Shown: positions 16,936-27,136 of the stretch, in pieces | Position numbering within the stretch: position 1 is the stretch's first letter | How the letters are laid out: each line of letters begins with the position of its first letter | Source: Lacinutrix sp. WUR7 | GTDB lineage: Bacteria > Bacteroidota > Bacteroidia > Flavobacteriales > Flavobacteriaceae | DNA length: 64,000 nucleotides | Direction of reading: 5' to 3' | Assembly: GCF_016864015.1 (NCBI RefSeq) | Contig: NZ_CP045067.1 | Coordinates: 903,001 to 967,000 of the forward strand | Translations under genes and position numbers: made by a program | Notes under the pieces: generated by a model | Databases searched by the model: none | Told to the model about the DNA's origin: nothing | The model's input: the letters and a program-made list of their open reading frames with translations, nothing else

Positions 16936-17895
16936 CTAAATATCTTTTAAAAGTTTTGATACTTCATCTAACTTCGGAGTCAAAATAACTTCAATTCTTC
17001 TGTTTTTTGCTTTACCTTCGGCAGTATCATTACCTGCAATTGGAGCAAATTCTCCTCTTCCAGCTGCGGTTAAATTTTCCGGATTAATCGCATTATTTTC
17101 TCTTAATATATTTACAATGGCTGTAGCACGTTTGGTAGATAAATCCCAATTTCCAGAAATCTGACCAGTTCCTGTATATGGCACATTATCTGTATGTCCT
17201 TCTATTAAAACTGCTATTTCCGGATTTTCACCTAGAACAGTCCCTAATTGTTGTACGGCTTTTTTTCCTTGTACACCAACTGCCCAACTACCAGATTGAA
17301 AAAGCAGTTTGTTTTCCATAGACACATATACTTTTCCGTCACGTTGTTCTACGGTTAAACCCTTTCCTTCAAAATCGGTTAAAGCTTTAGAGATTGCATT
17401 TTTTAATTGCGTCATTGCTGCATCTTTGGATGCTATCACATTTTCTAATTCCGCAACTCTATTAGAACGTTGTTCTAATTCGCTTTTCAATTTTTCAAGT
17501 CTAGTATTTTCTGCTTGTAAAGCTTGTTCTTTAGCCTCTAATTGCGCTAATAACTCTCTGTTTTTTTGAGAATTTTCGGCTAATGAAGCAGAACTATTTT
17601 TTTCTAAAGCATCATAAGAAGCTTTTAAATTTTCAAGATTCGTTTTAGACGCATTGTAATCTGCTTGCAATTTATCTCGATTTGCAATAGCTGCATCATA
17701 ATCGCTTTTCAATTTTGCGTAGTCGTTTTCGGTTTTATTATTTGCTCCTAATAGCGATTCGTTTTCATCAGAAAGTTTTCTGTTCTCCTTTTTCAAGTGT
17801 GCATACTTACTTTCTAAATCTTTATAGACTTTAGGCGAAACACATGATGAGATTAAAATTGTGGCAATTGCTATTAATACTATTTTACTTTTCAT
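16936..17895 (-). CDS. OmpA-family lipoprotein with coiled coil
   Basis: 319 residues. The signal ends in ISSC, giving a lipoprotein. Residues about 25-165 are a long heptad-rich coiled coil (LESKYAHLKKENRKLSDENE and onward). The C-terminal 120 residues are an OmpA peptidoglycan-binding domain (IEGHTDNVPYTGTG, STKRATAIV, NRRIEVILTP). It should tether an envelope membrane to peptidoglycan across the periplasm. The lipidated N-terminus plus rod suggests a spacer or bridging role similar in logic to Lpp/Pal, but this is inference. Separate transcription from the neighbouring aldo/keto reductase and exonuclease III cannot be excluded or shown. Confidence 0.88.
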   Translation of the reverse strand: MKSKIVLIAIATILISSCVSPKVYKDLESKYAHLKKENRKLSDENESLLGANNKTENDYAKLKSDYDAAIANRDKLQADYNASKTNLENLKASYDALEKNSSASLAENSQKNRELLAQLEAKEQALQAENTRLEKLKSELEQRSNRVAELENVIASKDAAMTQLKNAISKALTDFEGKGLTVEQRDGKVYVSMENKLLFQSGSWAVGVQGKKAVQQLGTVLGENPEIAVLIEGHTDNVPYTGTGQISGNWDLSTKRATAIVNILRENNAINPENLTAAGRGEFAPIAGNDTAEGKAKNRRIEVILTPKLDEVSKLLKDI

Positions 17896-17987
17896 ATTAT
17901 ATTTGGGTTTACTAATTATAAAATTTTCAGTCTCCGTATCCTGTTTGCAGAAGTGTTATTCTGATAACTGCAACTGTAAACGGACAA

Positions 17988-18749
17988 CTAATTTTCTATT
18001 TCTACTAAAACTGGACAATGATCACTATGCACAGCTTCTTGAAGGATAACGCTTCTTTTTATTTTTTCTTTTATCGGATTAGAAACCATCATGTAGTCTA
18101 ATCGCCATCCTTTATTATTTGCTCTAGAATTTGCACGATAACTCCACCAGCTATATGCTTGTTTTTCAGGATGAATAAAACGAAAAGCATCCGTAAATCC
18201 GCTATCAATAAAACTACCAATCCATTCTCTTTCTATAGGAAGAAAACCAGAAACTCCTTTCATCTTTGGGTTATGAATATCTATTTCTTCATGACATATA
18301 TTATAATCACCACAAATAACTAGGTTAGGTATTTCTTTTTTTAGGTTATTTATATAGTCTTGAAACATGTCCATATATTCTAACTTATGCTCCAATCTTG
18401 CATTATTGGTTCCCGACGGCAAATATAAACTCATTACAGAAACACCGTTAAAATCGGCACGAATGTTACGCCCTTCAAAATCCATAGATTCTATCCCGGT
18501 TCCAAACTCCACATGATCTGGTTCGGTTTTACTTAAAATAGCAACTCCACTATATCCTTTCTTTTGTGCAGAAAACCAATAATTATACTTGTAACCAGCT
18601 TCAACAAAAACATCTATATCCAGTTGCTCTTCCATTGCTTTTATTTCTTGCAAACAAATCACATCTGGATCTGCAGCTTTAAGCCATCCTATAAAGTCTT
18701 TTTTTAGTGCTGCACGAATTCCGTTTACGTTGTATGAGATTATTTTCAA
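17988..18749 (-). CDS. xth: Exodeoxyribonuclease III
   Basis: 253 residues, the usual size. It cleaves abasic sites and removes 3-prime nucleotides in base-excision repair. Metal and catalytic signatures of the family are present: LQEIKAM (Glu), GDYNICHEEIDIHNPK (Asp, Asn), DYMMVSN and the final SDHCPV (Asp, His). The start MKIISYNVNGIRAALKKDF is the canonical opening. It is divergent to the large outer-membrane protein gene at 18883. Confidence 0.94.
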   Translation of the reverse strand: MKIISYNVNGIRAALKKDFIGWLKAADPDVICLQEIKAMEEQLDIDVFVEAGYKYNYWFSAQKKGYSGVAILSKTEPDHVEFGTGIESMDFEGRNIRADFNGVSVMSLYLPSGTNNARLEHKLEYMDMFQDYINNLKKEIPNLVICGDYNICHEEIDIHNPKMKGVSGFLPIEREWIGSFIDSGFTDAFRFIHPEKQAYSWWSYRANSRANNKGWRLDYMMVSNPIKEKIKRSVILQEAVHSDHCPVLVEIEN

Positions 18750-18882
18750 GAGATTTTTATTTTAAAAAAGTTATGTTTCAGCTAAAATAAATAATGCTTT
18801 ACATTTACACTATTATATTAATGTCCTTTTAACAAAAAACTATCAACAAAATATTTTAGGTATTTTGCAGTTTTAGTATCGC

Positions 18883-21800
18883 ATGAAGTTTATTTACTTT
18901 CTTTTTATATTTTTTATTGGTTTTGCTGCTTTTGCACAAGATCAAGAATCTAACTACAAAACGAAAACCGTTGTGGTAAAAGATACTATTGCCATAGATA
19001 GTGTGAGTATAAATTCGGCGCACTTTAGTATTAAAAGAAAAGACAATTCGGTAATAGATTCTACATACTATACCATAGATTTTGAAAAAGCCGTCCTTAC
19101 TTTTAAAAAACCGATAGAAACAGATTCTATAATTATTGATTATTTAAAATACCCAGAATTTTTAACTAAAACCTATAAGCAGCTAGACGATAAAATCATT
19201 GTACAAAGCACCGAAAACCAACAGCAATTATACAAAATAAAGCAATCTAGCGAAACCAATACTTTTACCCCTTTTGATGGTTTAACCACTTCCGGAAGTA
19301 TTTCTCGTGGTGTTATTATTGGAAACAATCAAAACTCGGTTTTAAACAGCGAATTAGACTTACAAATCACAGGAAAACTGAATGACAAAGTTTCCTTAAG
19401 AGCTTCTATTCAAGATGCGAATATACCTTTACAAGAAAGTGGTTACTCCCAACGATTAGATGAATTTGATCAAGTTTTTGTAGAACTTTTTAGTGATAAT
19501 TGGAAAATTCGCGCTGGTGACGTAGATCTTCAAAATACACGATCTGCTTTTACTAATTTTTCGAAACGCGTACAAGGGCTTTCGCTTGGCGCAACTATAA
19601 ATCATTCCGATTCTAAAACCAATATTTTTGCCGCAGGTGCCATTGTTAGAGGACAGTTTACTTCTAGCCAATTTACCGCACAAGAAGGGAATCAAGGTCC
19701 GTATAAACTTCGTGGTCCTAGTGGCGAATTATTTGTACTTGTAGTTTCTGGTAGTGAAATTGTTTACGTTAACGGAATTGCTCTAGAACGCGGAGAAAAC
19801 AACGATTACATTATAAACTATAATGCTGGCGAAATTATTTTCAACTCCACATTTCCTATTACCAGCGAAATGCGAATTACTGTAGATTATCAATATAGCG
19901 AACGAAACTATTCTAGATTAGTGGTTTATGGAGGAAGTAATTACGAAAGCGAAAAACTAAAACTTGGTGTTTCTATTTATAGCGAAAATGATGCAAAAAA
20001 CAATCCGCTACAGCAAAATCTATCTACAGAACAAGTAGAAATCCTAGCAAATGCTGGAGATGATGAAACACTTATGAATGCTCCTTCTGCAACTCCTGAA
20101 GCCTATAACGAAAACAGGATTTTATATAAAAAGGAAATCGTAAATGGCGTGGAAACCTTTGTGTTTTCTAATAATGAAGACGATGAATTATTTAGCGTAA
20201 ACTTTTCTTTGGTTGGAGAAAATCAAGGAGATTATATAGTGAGTAGTATAAATGCCATCAGCACTATTTATGAATATATTGGCATAGGCCAAGGAAATTA
20301 CCAACCTATTACAAAACTGGTTGCTCCCAATAAATTACAAATCGCCGTTGTTAACGGAATTTATGCACCAAGCGAAAAAACAAATATTGGTTTTGAAGTT
20401 GCTGGAAGTAAAAACGATTTAAACCTATTTTCTAATATTGATGATGCTAATAATGATGGTTTTGCTGCCAAAATAAAAGTAGAACAAGCCATTGTTAAAA
20501 AAGATAGCCTCTGGAATTATAACGCATTTGCAGATGCCAACTACATTCAAGAAAATTTTAGAACCATTGAGCGTTTGTATAATGCCGAATTTATTCGCGA
20601 TTGGAATATTGAACAACCAACCAGCAATCAAAATGTAATTAATAATGGGAATCAAACTCTTTTTGCTTCCGGAGTACAAGCATTACATCATGAAAAAGGA
20701 TTCGGAAAATACCAGTTTGAGTATTTAAATTATTCGGAAAACTTTAACGGAAGCAGACACATCCTTTTTGGGGACTTAAAACTTAATAAATGGCAAATAC
20801 TTTCCAACTCTAGTGTATTAAATGCAGAATCAAACATAAATACTTCTACTTTTTTACGAAGCTATAATCGCATTACTTATAGTTTAAAAAATGCTTGGGT
20901 TGGCACAAAACTAGCGTTCGAAAACAACGAACAAAAAAGCATTGAAACCGATTCTTTTACTGCATTAAGTCAGCGCTACAAATCGTATGAAGTTTTTACC
21001 GGAATTGGAGATAGCACCAAAATTTTTGCAGAAGTTGGTTACAAACACAGGATCAATGATAGTTTAGTAGCTTCCAATCTTCAAAAAGTAAATAGCTCGA
21101 ACACCTATTATATAGATTCTAGAATTATTCAAAACAGGAATACCAATCTATCGCTTTACGCAAATTACAGAACACTAAAAAATGTGGATGCTGCTTTAGA
21201 TAACGAAGAATCTTTAAACTCTAGAATGCAATTCAGTCAGAAATTATTCAAAAACATAATACACTGGAATACCGTTTACGAAACCAATTCTGGAACCTTA
21301 GCACAACAAGAATTCACCTATATTGAAGTAGAAGCTGGACAAGGTGCTTATACTTGGATTGATTATAACAACAATGGAATTCAAGAATTAGAGGAATTTG
21401 AAATTGCACAATTTACCGATCAAGGTACCTACATAAGAGTATTACTTCCTAACCAAGTGTTTGTAAAAACCCATCAAAATAGATTTAGTCAAACACTTAC
21501 GCTTAACCCACAACAATGGTCTACAAGTGAAAATAATTTCAAGAAAATTCTTTCCCGTTTTTATAATCAAACCTCGTATTTAACAGATAACAAACAAAAA
21601 CGCGATGGTAATTCTTTTAACCTCAACCCTTTTAGTGATGATAAAGAAAAACGTCTAGGTTTGCAGTCTAATTTTAGAAACGTTTTCTTTTTTAATAGAG
21701 GAAAACAGCAGTACACAACATCGTATACTTTTTTATCCAATAGCGCTAGGAACCTTCTAACCATAGGCTCTTTGGAAGCAAAATCTAAAAGTCATCAACT

Positions 21801-22305
21801 GCTTTTTAATCATAAATTCGCAACCAATTGGCTAGCAAATCTTTTAACGAGTTTTAATACCAACGAAAGTAAAAGCGAAAACTATACAAGTAAAAATTAC
21901 ACGATTGAAGAAACACAATTAAACCCGAAGCTTTCTTACTTATTAAATGACAATACTCGTTTTGATATATTTTACCAATACACCAACAAAGACAATACCA
22001 TCGGTGATTTAGAGACGTTACAACAACAAAAATATGGTGCTTCCTTCTCTTTTTCAAGCAAGCAACAAATGGCAATATCTGGAGAGTTCAACTATTTTGC
22101 CAATACATTTACTGGAAATGCTAATTCTCCCGTGGCCTACCAAATGCTAGAAGGTTTACAACCTGGAAAAAACTTTACTTGGTCCTTTTTAGCACAAAAA
22201 AAACTAACCAAATATCTAGATTTAAACCTAAGCTATTTTGGTAGAAACACAGAAACTAGTAAAACCATACACACCGGAAATATTCAGTTAAAAGCTTATT
22301 TTTAA
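18883..22305 (+). CDS. Large outer-membrane beta-barrel protein, function unknown
   Basis: 1140 residues with a signal peptide (FIGFAAFAQDQ). A short N-terminal beta domain (about 20-110) is followed by NTFTPFDGLTTSGSISRG and then dense alternating strands with aromatic girdles to the end, as in a large outer-membrane barrel. The segment near 265-345 (GPYKLRGPSGELFVLV, YIINYNAGEIIFN, TVDYQYSERNYSR) recurs in large Bacteroidetes surface barrels. There is no TonB plug or T9SS C-terminal domain. I do not recognise a named family. Its neighbours give no functional clue: exonuclease III is divergent and the metal-efflux locus follows under its own promoter. Confidence 0.75.
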   Translation: MKFIYFLFIFFIGFAAFAQDQESNYKTKTVVVKDTIAIDSVSINSAHFSIKRKDNSVIDSTYYTIDFEKAVLTFKKPIETDSIIIDYLKYPEFLTKTYKQLDDKIIVQSTENQQQLYKIKQSSETNTFTPFDGLTTSGSISRGVIIGNNQNSVLNSELDLQITGKLNDKVSLRASIQDANIPLQESGYSQRLDEFDQVFVELFSDNWKIRAGDVDLQNTRSAFTNFSKRVQGLSLGATINHSDSKTNIFAAGAIVRGQFTSSQFTAQEGNQGPYKLRGPSGELFVLVVSGSEIVYVNGIALERGENNDYIINYNAGEIIFNSTFPITSEMRITVDYQYSERNYSRLVVYGGSNYESEKLKLGVSIYSENDAKNNPLQQNLSTEQVEILANAGDDETLMNAPSATPEAYNENRILYKKEIVNGVETFVFSNNEDDELFSVNFSLVGENQGDYIVSSINAISTIYEYIGIGQGNYQPITKLVAPNKLQIAVVNGIYAPSEKTNIGFEVAGSKNDLNLFSNIDDANNDGFAAKIKVEQAIVKKDSLWNYNAFADANYIQENFRTIERLYNAEFIRDWNIEQPTSNQNVINNGNQTLFASGVQALHHEKGFGKYQFEYLNYSENFNGSRHILFGDLKLNKWQILSNSSVLNAESNINTSTFLRSYNRITYSLKNAWVGTKLAFENNEQKSIETDSFTALSQRYKSYEVFTGIGDSTKIFAEVGYKHRINDSLVASNLQKVNSSNTYYIDSRIIQNRNTNLSLYANYRTLKNVDAALDNEESLNSRMQFSQKLFKNIIHWNTVYETNSGTLAQQEFTYIEVEAGQGAYTWIDYNNNGIQELEEFEIAQFTDQGTYIRVLLPNQVFVKTHQNRFSQTLTLNPQQWSTSENNFKKILSRFYNQTSYLTDNKQKRDGNSFNLNPFSDDKEKRLGLQSNFRNVFFFNRGKQQYTTSYTFLSNSARNLLTIGSLEAKSKSHQLLFNHKFATNWLANLLTSFNTNESKSENYTSKNYTIEETQLNPKLSYLLNDNTRFDIFYQYTNKDNTIGDLETLQQQKYGASFSFSSKQQMAISGEFNYFANTFTGNANSPVAYQMLEGLQPGKNFTWSFLAQKKLTKYLDLNLSYFGRNTETSKTIHTGNIQLKAYF

Positions 22306-22317
22306 CCTTTTGTAACC

Positions 22318-22346
22318 TTTGTTACCGTTTGATTCTGCTAATTTTG
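22318..22346 (+). promoter_or_regulatory. Promoter of the metal-efflux locus
   Basis: TTTG at 22318-22321 and TAATTTTG at 22339-22346, 17 bases apart, fit TTG / TAnnTTTG. Transcription would begin about 10 bases before the ATG at 22363, giving a very short leader. Confidence 0.6.
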
Positions 22347-22362
22347 TAATTTAGCATGTATT

Positions 22363-22752
22363 ATGAATAAAGTTTTAGCAATTACATATTCATTTTTGAT
22401 TCTCTTTCAGAGTTTCAACATAAACCTAGAAGATTTTTCTAAGTTTAATGTATTGCTAGACCATGCCGAATTTCATAAAGAAATGTACGGCGATTCGTTT
22501 TTTCAATTTTTAGCAGAACATTATGGAGATGCTAAAGAAGCACATGGAAACGATCATAAAGAACATGAAGGCTTACCATTTAAGGACAGTCATCACATGT
22601 GCACACACATCAACACTTCTTTTATTAGCATTGCTAATCATTTTGAGTTTACCTATCCCGAATTTATCGAAATTCCTTTTAACTTTCACTACAACGAAAC
22701 GATAACAGATTCCGAAAAAACCTCTGTTTTTCAGCCACCCAAACACGCATAA
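22363..22752 (+). CDS. Small His-rich exported protein of the efflux locus
   Basis: 129 residues. A hydrophobic N-terminus (VLAITYSFLILFQSF) looks like a signal or anchor. The middle is rich in His, Glu and Asp (EHYGDAKEAHGNDHKEHEG, DSHHMCTHI), suggesting a metal-binding periplasmic protein. I do not recognise a named family. It is the first gene after a promoter and lies 66 bases before the RND pump, so a role in sensing, buffering or delivering the exported metal is plausible but unproven. Confidence 0.75.
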   Translation: MNKVLAITYSFLILFQSFNINLEDFSKFNVLLDHAEFHKEMYGDSFFQFLAEHYGDAKEAHGNDHKEHEGLPFKDSHHMCTHINTSFISIANHFEFTYPEFIEIPFNFHYNETITDSEKTSVFQPPKHA

Positions 22753-22818
22753 TTTAATTTAGAGCTTAACCCTGTTAACTTAAAACAGGCATTTATTATT
22801 TCTTAATTATTATGAATT

Positions 22819-25800
22819 ATGTTAGAAAACATCATAAGATTCAGCTTAAAAAACAAGCTGATCATATTTCTATTTACAGCCTTTATTGTAGGCTTTGGTA
22901 TTTTTTCATTAACCAAAATTCCAATTGGCGCAGTGCCAGACATTACCAATAACCAAGTACAGGTTATTACCACTTCACGCAATTTATCTACACAAGATGT
23001 AGAGCAATTTATTACCTATCCTGTAGAGCTAGAAATGGCCAATTTACCAGGAGTTGAAGAAATTCGTTCGGTTTCCAAATTCGGGTTATCTGTTGTTACT
23101 ATTGTATTTAGCGATGATTTAGGCACTTTTTTACCAAGACAGCTTATCGCTGAAAAGATCAAATCAGCTACAGAGCAAATACCTGAAGGTTTTGGTTCTC
23201 CAGAAATGGGACCAATAACTACGGGTTTAGGGGAAATCTACCAATACATTTTAGACGTAAAACCGGGTTATGAAGATACATACACCACAACCGATTTACG
23301 TACCATTCAAGATTGGGTTGTAAAACGTCAATTATCCGGAATTCCTGGAGTGGTTGAAGTGAATACTTGGGGCGGATTTTTAAAACAATATGAAGTTGCC
23401 ATCAACCCAAACAAGCTAACCGCTATGCAAATTACTATCGCAGAAATTTATGAAGCGTTAGAAAAAAATAACAGTGTTTCTGGTGGTGGTTATATTGAGA
23501 AAAACAACAAAGCCTTTTTTATTCGTGGTGAAGGATTGGTAACTTCACTAGAAGATATTAAAAACATTGTTGTTAAAAATGACGGCACGCCTATTTACAT
23601 TAAAGATGTTGCTACTGTTGGCTTTGGAAGTGCAACCCGTTTTGGGGCCATTACCGGAAATGGAGAAGGCGAAAAAGTATTAGGACAAATCATGATGCTA
23701 AAAGACGGTAATTCTAAAGAAGTTATTGATACCGTTAAAGAACGTGTAGCATCCATACAAAGCACATTACCAGAAGGTGTTTATATTAATGGTTTTTTAG
23801 AGCGAAGTGAACTGATTGCCAAAACCACATTTACCGTTGCCGAAAACTTAATTTTAGGATCGCTAATCGTAATTTTTGTGGTGGTTTTATTACTCGGTAA
23901 TTGGCGTTCTGGTTTAGTCGTTGCATCGGTGATTCCGTTAAGTTTATTATTTGCTATTATTTTGATGCGTCAATTTGGAGTAGATGCTAACTTGATGAGT
24001 TTAGGTGCCATCGATTTTGGAATTATCATTGATGGCGCAGTTATTATTGTCGAATTTATTGCGTTTCAAATCATGTCCAAATCTGCACATCTTTCTGAAA
24101 TCAGCAAAAATGAAAAACAAGCCGAAATTGACCAAATAACACTAAAAAGTGCTTCAAAAATGATGAATTCCGCTATTTTCGGACAATTAATCATCTTAAT
24201 CGTATTTATTCCCATTCTATCTTTAAGTGGTATTGAAGGTAAAATGTTTAAGCCTATGGCAATGACTTTCAGCTTTGCTTTAATTGGCGCCATGATTTTA
24301 TGTTTAACCTATGTTCCTGTAGTCTCATCGATGTTTTTAAAACCAAGTAAGCAATCCGCAAAAAACATTTCGGCTAGGTTAATGAACTTTTTAAATAAAG
24401 GCTACCAACCTGTTATTCATTGGGCCTTATCTAATAAAAGAATAGTCGTTGTATTATCCGCAATTTTATTAGCCTCCAGCGTATGGATTTTTAGTAAAAT
24501 GGGAGGTGAATTTGTACCTACTTTAGATGAAGGCGATTTTGTAATTCAACCTGTTTTAAAAACGGGAACATCGCTTGGAAGAACGATAGAAATCACAACA
24601 AGAATAGAACAAATTCTTTTAGATAATTTCCCAGAAGTAGACCAAGTAGTAACGCGTATTGGAGCTGCAGAAGTACCAACAGATCCAATGTCTATGGAAG
24701 AAAGTGACGTGATTATTAAACTGAAACCTAAAAAAGAATGGACCTCTGCTAAAAGCAAAGATGCATTGGCGGATAAATTTAAAGAAGCCTTGGCAGTAAT
24801 TCCAGGAATGGAAGTAGAGTTTACACAACCCATTGAAATGCGATTTAATGAATTGGTTACTGGTGTTCGTGCAGATGTTGCCATTAAGATTTTTGGAGAA
24901 GATTTAACTGTTTTAGCCACCAAAGCAAATGAAATTAAAACACTTATTGAAAATGTGGAAGGTGCTGCTGATATTTCGGTGGAAAAAGTAGAGGGATTGC
25001 CACAAATGAGTGTAAAATTCAATAGAAGTAAAATTGCACGTTACGGACTTAATATTTCCGATTTAAACGATGTGATTTCCATGGGATTTGCGGGTAAAAC
25101 TGCAGGAAGTGTTTTTGAAGGCGAAAAACGTTTTGATCTAGTACTTCGTCTTCAAGAAAATAACAGAAAAAATATAGAAAGCCTAGAAAACTTATATGTA
25201 GACACGCCTAACGGAAATAAAATTCCGCTTAGCGAATTAGCAGAAATTAGCTACACTACGGGACCTGCACAAATATCTAGAGACGACACCAAACGTCGCA
25301 TTGTGGTTGGTATTAATGTTAGAAACAGGGATTTACAATCTGTTGTAAATGATGTGCAACAAATTATAGAGAGCAAGTTAAAATTACCTGTTGGTTACAC
25401 CATTACTTATGGCGGACAATTTGAAAACCTTCAAAGTGCAAAAGACCGCTTATTAGTTGCAGTTCCTGTGGCTTTAGTTTTAATATTTATATTACTTTAT
25501 TTTGCCTTTAATTCCATAAAAGAAGCACTAATCGTGTATTCTGCGATTCCGTTATCTGCAGTAGGTGGTATTCTATTATTATGGATTAGAGATTTACCTT
25601 TTAGTATATCGGCAGGGGTTGGTTTTATAGCATTATTCGGAATTGCAGTACTAAACGGAATTGTATTAATCGAGCATTTTAAAGAGCTTAAAGCGGAAGG
25701 TTTTTCTAATATTAATGAACGCATCAAAAAAGGAACCTCTGAGCGCTTACGCCCTGTTTTACTAACAGCAGCAGCCGCAGCTTTAGGATTTTTACCTATG

Positions 25801-27132
25801 GCTATTTCTACAAATGCTGGAGCAGAAGTACAACGTCCTTTAGCAACGGTTGTTATTGGTGGTTTGGTTACTGCAACCCTATTAACCTTAGTTGTTTTGC
25901 CCATTTTATATGCTTGGTTTGAAGAAAAAAAGGAACTTAAAATGAATAAGAAAGCAATAGCTTCTGTAATTGTTTTGCTGTTTACTTTTAGTATTCAGGC
26001 GCAAAACAAACCATTAAATATTGCACAGACTTTAGAATTAGCAATAGAAAATAACGCAAATTTAAAAGCGGAAAACTTAAAAATAGATCAATCCAATGCT
26101 TTGGTAACTTCGGCTTTTTTGTTTGACAAAACCAGTATTTATTATAATTATGATGAAAGTAATTTAGCTATAAATAACGAACCACTTAAAGTTTTTGGCG
26201 TCTCACAAGGTTTTAAATTTCCAACGGTTTATTTTGCCGAAAAGAAAGTAAACCAATCTAAAGTAAAGGTACAAGAAGCCAATTTTAGTTTGCAATTACA
26301 GCAATTAAAAAAGCAAGTTTATGCTAATTATTACCAGTTAAGCTATGCTAAAAACAAAGCGGAAAACTATAAATATTTAGATAGTTTGTATCGGGATTTT
26401 GCAAAAAAAGCAGCCCGTCGTTTTGAGTTAGGAGAAACGAATTATCTAGAAATGATTACGGCAAAATCCAAACAAAAACAACTAGAAACACGCTATAAAC
26501 AATCCCTTCAAGAAGTTGTTTTATATAGGGAGCAACTTAAAAAAATAGTACAAGTAGATTCTATTACTATTGCAGATGGTTTGCTTGAAAAACTAGAAGT
26601 CGAACAATTATCGGTCACTAAAAATGCTAGTTTATCCGTTTTTGATGCGTCTATGGATTATCAACAAGCGCAAACAAAACTAGAAAAGCAAAGCGTACTT
26701 CCAGACTTAAATGCCGAATATTTTCAAGGTACCAACAGTGGTTTAAACGATAACATTAAAGGCTATCAATTAGGGATTAAAATTCCTATTCTGTTTGGCG
26801 GTCAACGTTCTAAAATTAAAGCAGCCAAAATTGCGCAAGAAGTTATTGCAGAACAAAAACAAGATTATCAAACGCAATTAAATGCGGAGTATCAATCTTT
26901 ATTAGCAAAGCTTCAGCAGTATGAAGAAGCGATAACTTATCATGAAACGCAAGGACAAACGCTTTCCGAAGAAATTATAAAAACAGCAAATAGAACCTTT
27001 AAAGAAGGAGAAATCGATTTCTTTCAATACATACAAAGTTTAGAGACTGCAAAAGATATTCAGCTGAATTATTTAGAGCAATTAAATCAATACAACCAAA
27101 CCGTAATTACCATCAACAACTTAACATTATAA
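22819..27132 (+). CDS. CusA/CzcA-type heavy-metal RND pump fused to a TolC-like outer-membrane factor
   Basis: 1437 residues. Residues 1-1040 are a complete heavy-metal RND proton antiporter: NKLIIFLFTAFIVGFGIF as TM1, porter loops, and the TM4 motif DFGIIIDGAVIIVEF. That DFG-x3-DGA form is the one of divalent-cation (Zn/Co/Cd/Ni) exporters, not the Cu/Ag CusA form. From residue 1042 a new Met begins MNKKAIASVIVLLFTFSIQAQ, a signal peptide, followed by a TolC-family outer-membrane factor to the end (two helical repeat halves, LELAIENNANLKAE and QLGIKIPILFGGQ). Fused pump/OMF proteins of this size are known in Bacteroidetes. A separate start at 25942 could give a free OMF. The adaptor gene follows after 4 bases. 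Confidence 0.92.
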   Translation: MLENIIRFSLKNKLIIFLFTAFIVGFGIFSLTKIPIGAVPDITNNQVQVITTSRNLSTQDVEQFITYPVELEMANLPGVEEIRSVSKFGLSVVTIVFSDDLGTFLPRQLIAEKIKSATEQIPEGFGSPEMGPITTGLGEIYQYILDVKPGYEDTYTTTDLRTIQDWVVKRQLSGIPGVVEVNTWGGFLKQYEVAINPNKLTAMQITIAEIYEALEKNNSVSGGGYIEKNNKAFFIRGEGLVTSLEDIKNIVVKNDGTPIYIKDVATVGFGSATRFGAITGNGEGEKVLGQIMMLKDGNSKEVIDTVKERVASIQSTLPEGVYINGFLERSELIAKTTFTVAENLILGSLIVIFVVVLLLGNWRSGLVVASVIPLSLLFAIILMRQFGVDANLMSLGAIDFGIIIDGAVIIVEFIAFQIMSKSAHLSEISKNEKQAEIDQITLKSASKMMNSAIFGQLIILIVFIPILSLSGIEGKMFKPMAMTFSFALIGAMILCLTYVPVVSSMFLKPSKQSAKNISARLMNFLNKGYQPVIHWALSNKRIVVVLSAILLASSVWIFSKMGGEFVPTLDEGDFVIQPVLKTGTSLGRTIEITTRIEQILLDNFPEVDQVVTRIGAAEVPTDPMSMEESDVIIKLKPKKEWTSAKSKDALADKFKEALAVIPGMEVEFTQPIEMRFNELVTGVRADVAIKIFGEDLTVLATKANEIKTLIENVEGAADISVEKVEGLPQMSVKFNRSKIARYGLNISDLNDVISMGFAGKTAGSVFEGEKRFDLVLRLQENNRKNIESLENLYVDTPNGNKIPLSELAEISYTTGPAQISRDDTKRRIVVGINVRNRDLQSVVNDVQQIIESKLKLPVGYTITYGGQFENLQSAKDRLLVAVPVALVLIFILLYFAFNSIKEALIVYSAIPLSAVGGILLLWIRDLPFSISAGVGFIALFGIAVLNGIVLIEHFKELKAEGFSNINERIKKGTSERLRPVLLTAAAAALGFLPMAISTNAGAEVQRPLATVVIGGLVTATLLTLVVLPILYAWFEEKKELKMNKKAIASVIVLLFTFSIQAQNKPLNIAQTLELAIENNANLKAENLKIDQSNALVTSAFLFDKTSIYYNYDESNLAINNEPLKVFGVSQGFKFPTVYFAEKKVNQSKVKVQEANFSLQLQQLKKQVYANYYQLSYAKNKAENYKYLDSLYRDFAKKAARRFELGETNYLEMITAKSKQKQLETRYKQSLQEVVLYREQLKKIVQVDSITIADGLLEKLEVEQLSVTKNASLSVFDASMDYQQAQTKLEKQSVLPDLNAEYFQGTNSGLNDNIKGYQLGIKIPILFGGQRSKIKAAKIAQEVIAEQKQDYQTQLNAEYQSLLAKLQQYEEAITYHETQGQTLSEEIIKTANRTFKEGEIDFFQYIQSLETAKDIQLNYLEQLNQYNQTVITINNLTL

Positions 27133-27136
27133 AAAG

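Noticed and set aside
17930-17987. Partial symmetry CTGTTTGCAG ... CTGCAACTG after exonuclease III
   Set aside because: Arms are short and imperfect and there is no T-run; not strong enough to call a terminator or repeat.
24546-25022. 158-codon minus-strand frame inside the RND pump gene
   Set aside because: Antisense shadow of a conserved transporter region.
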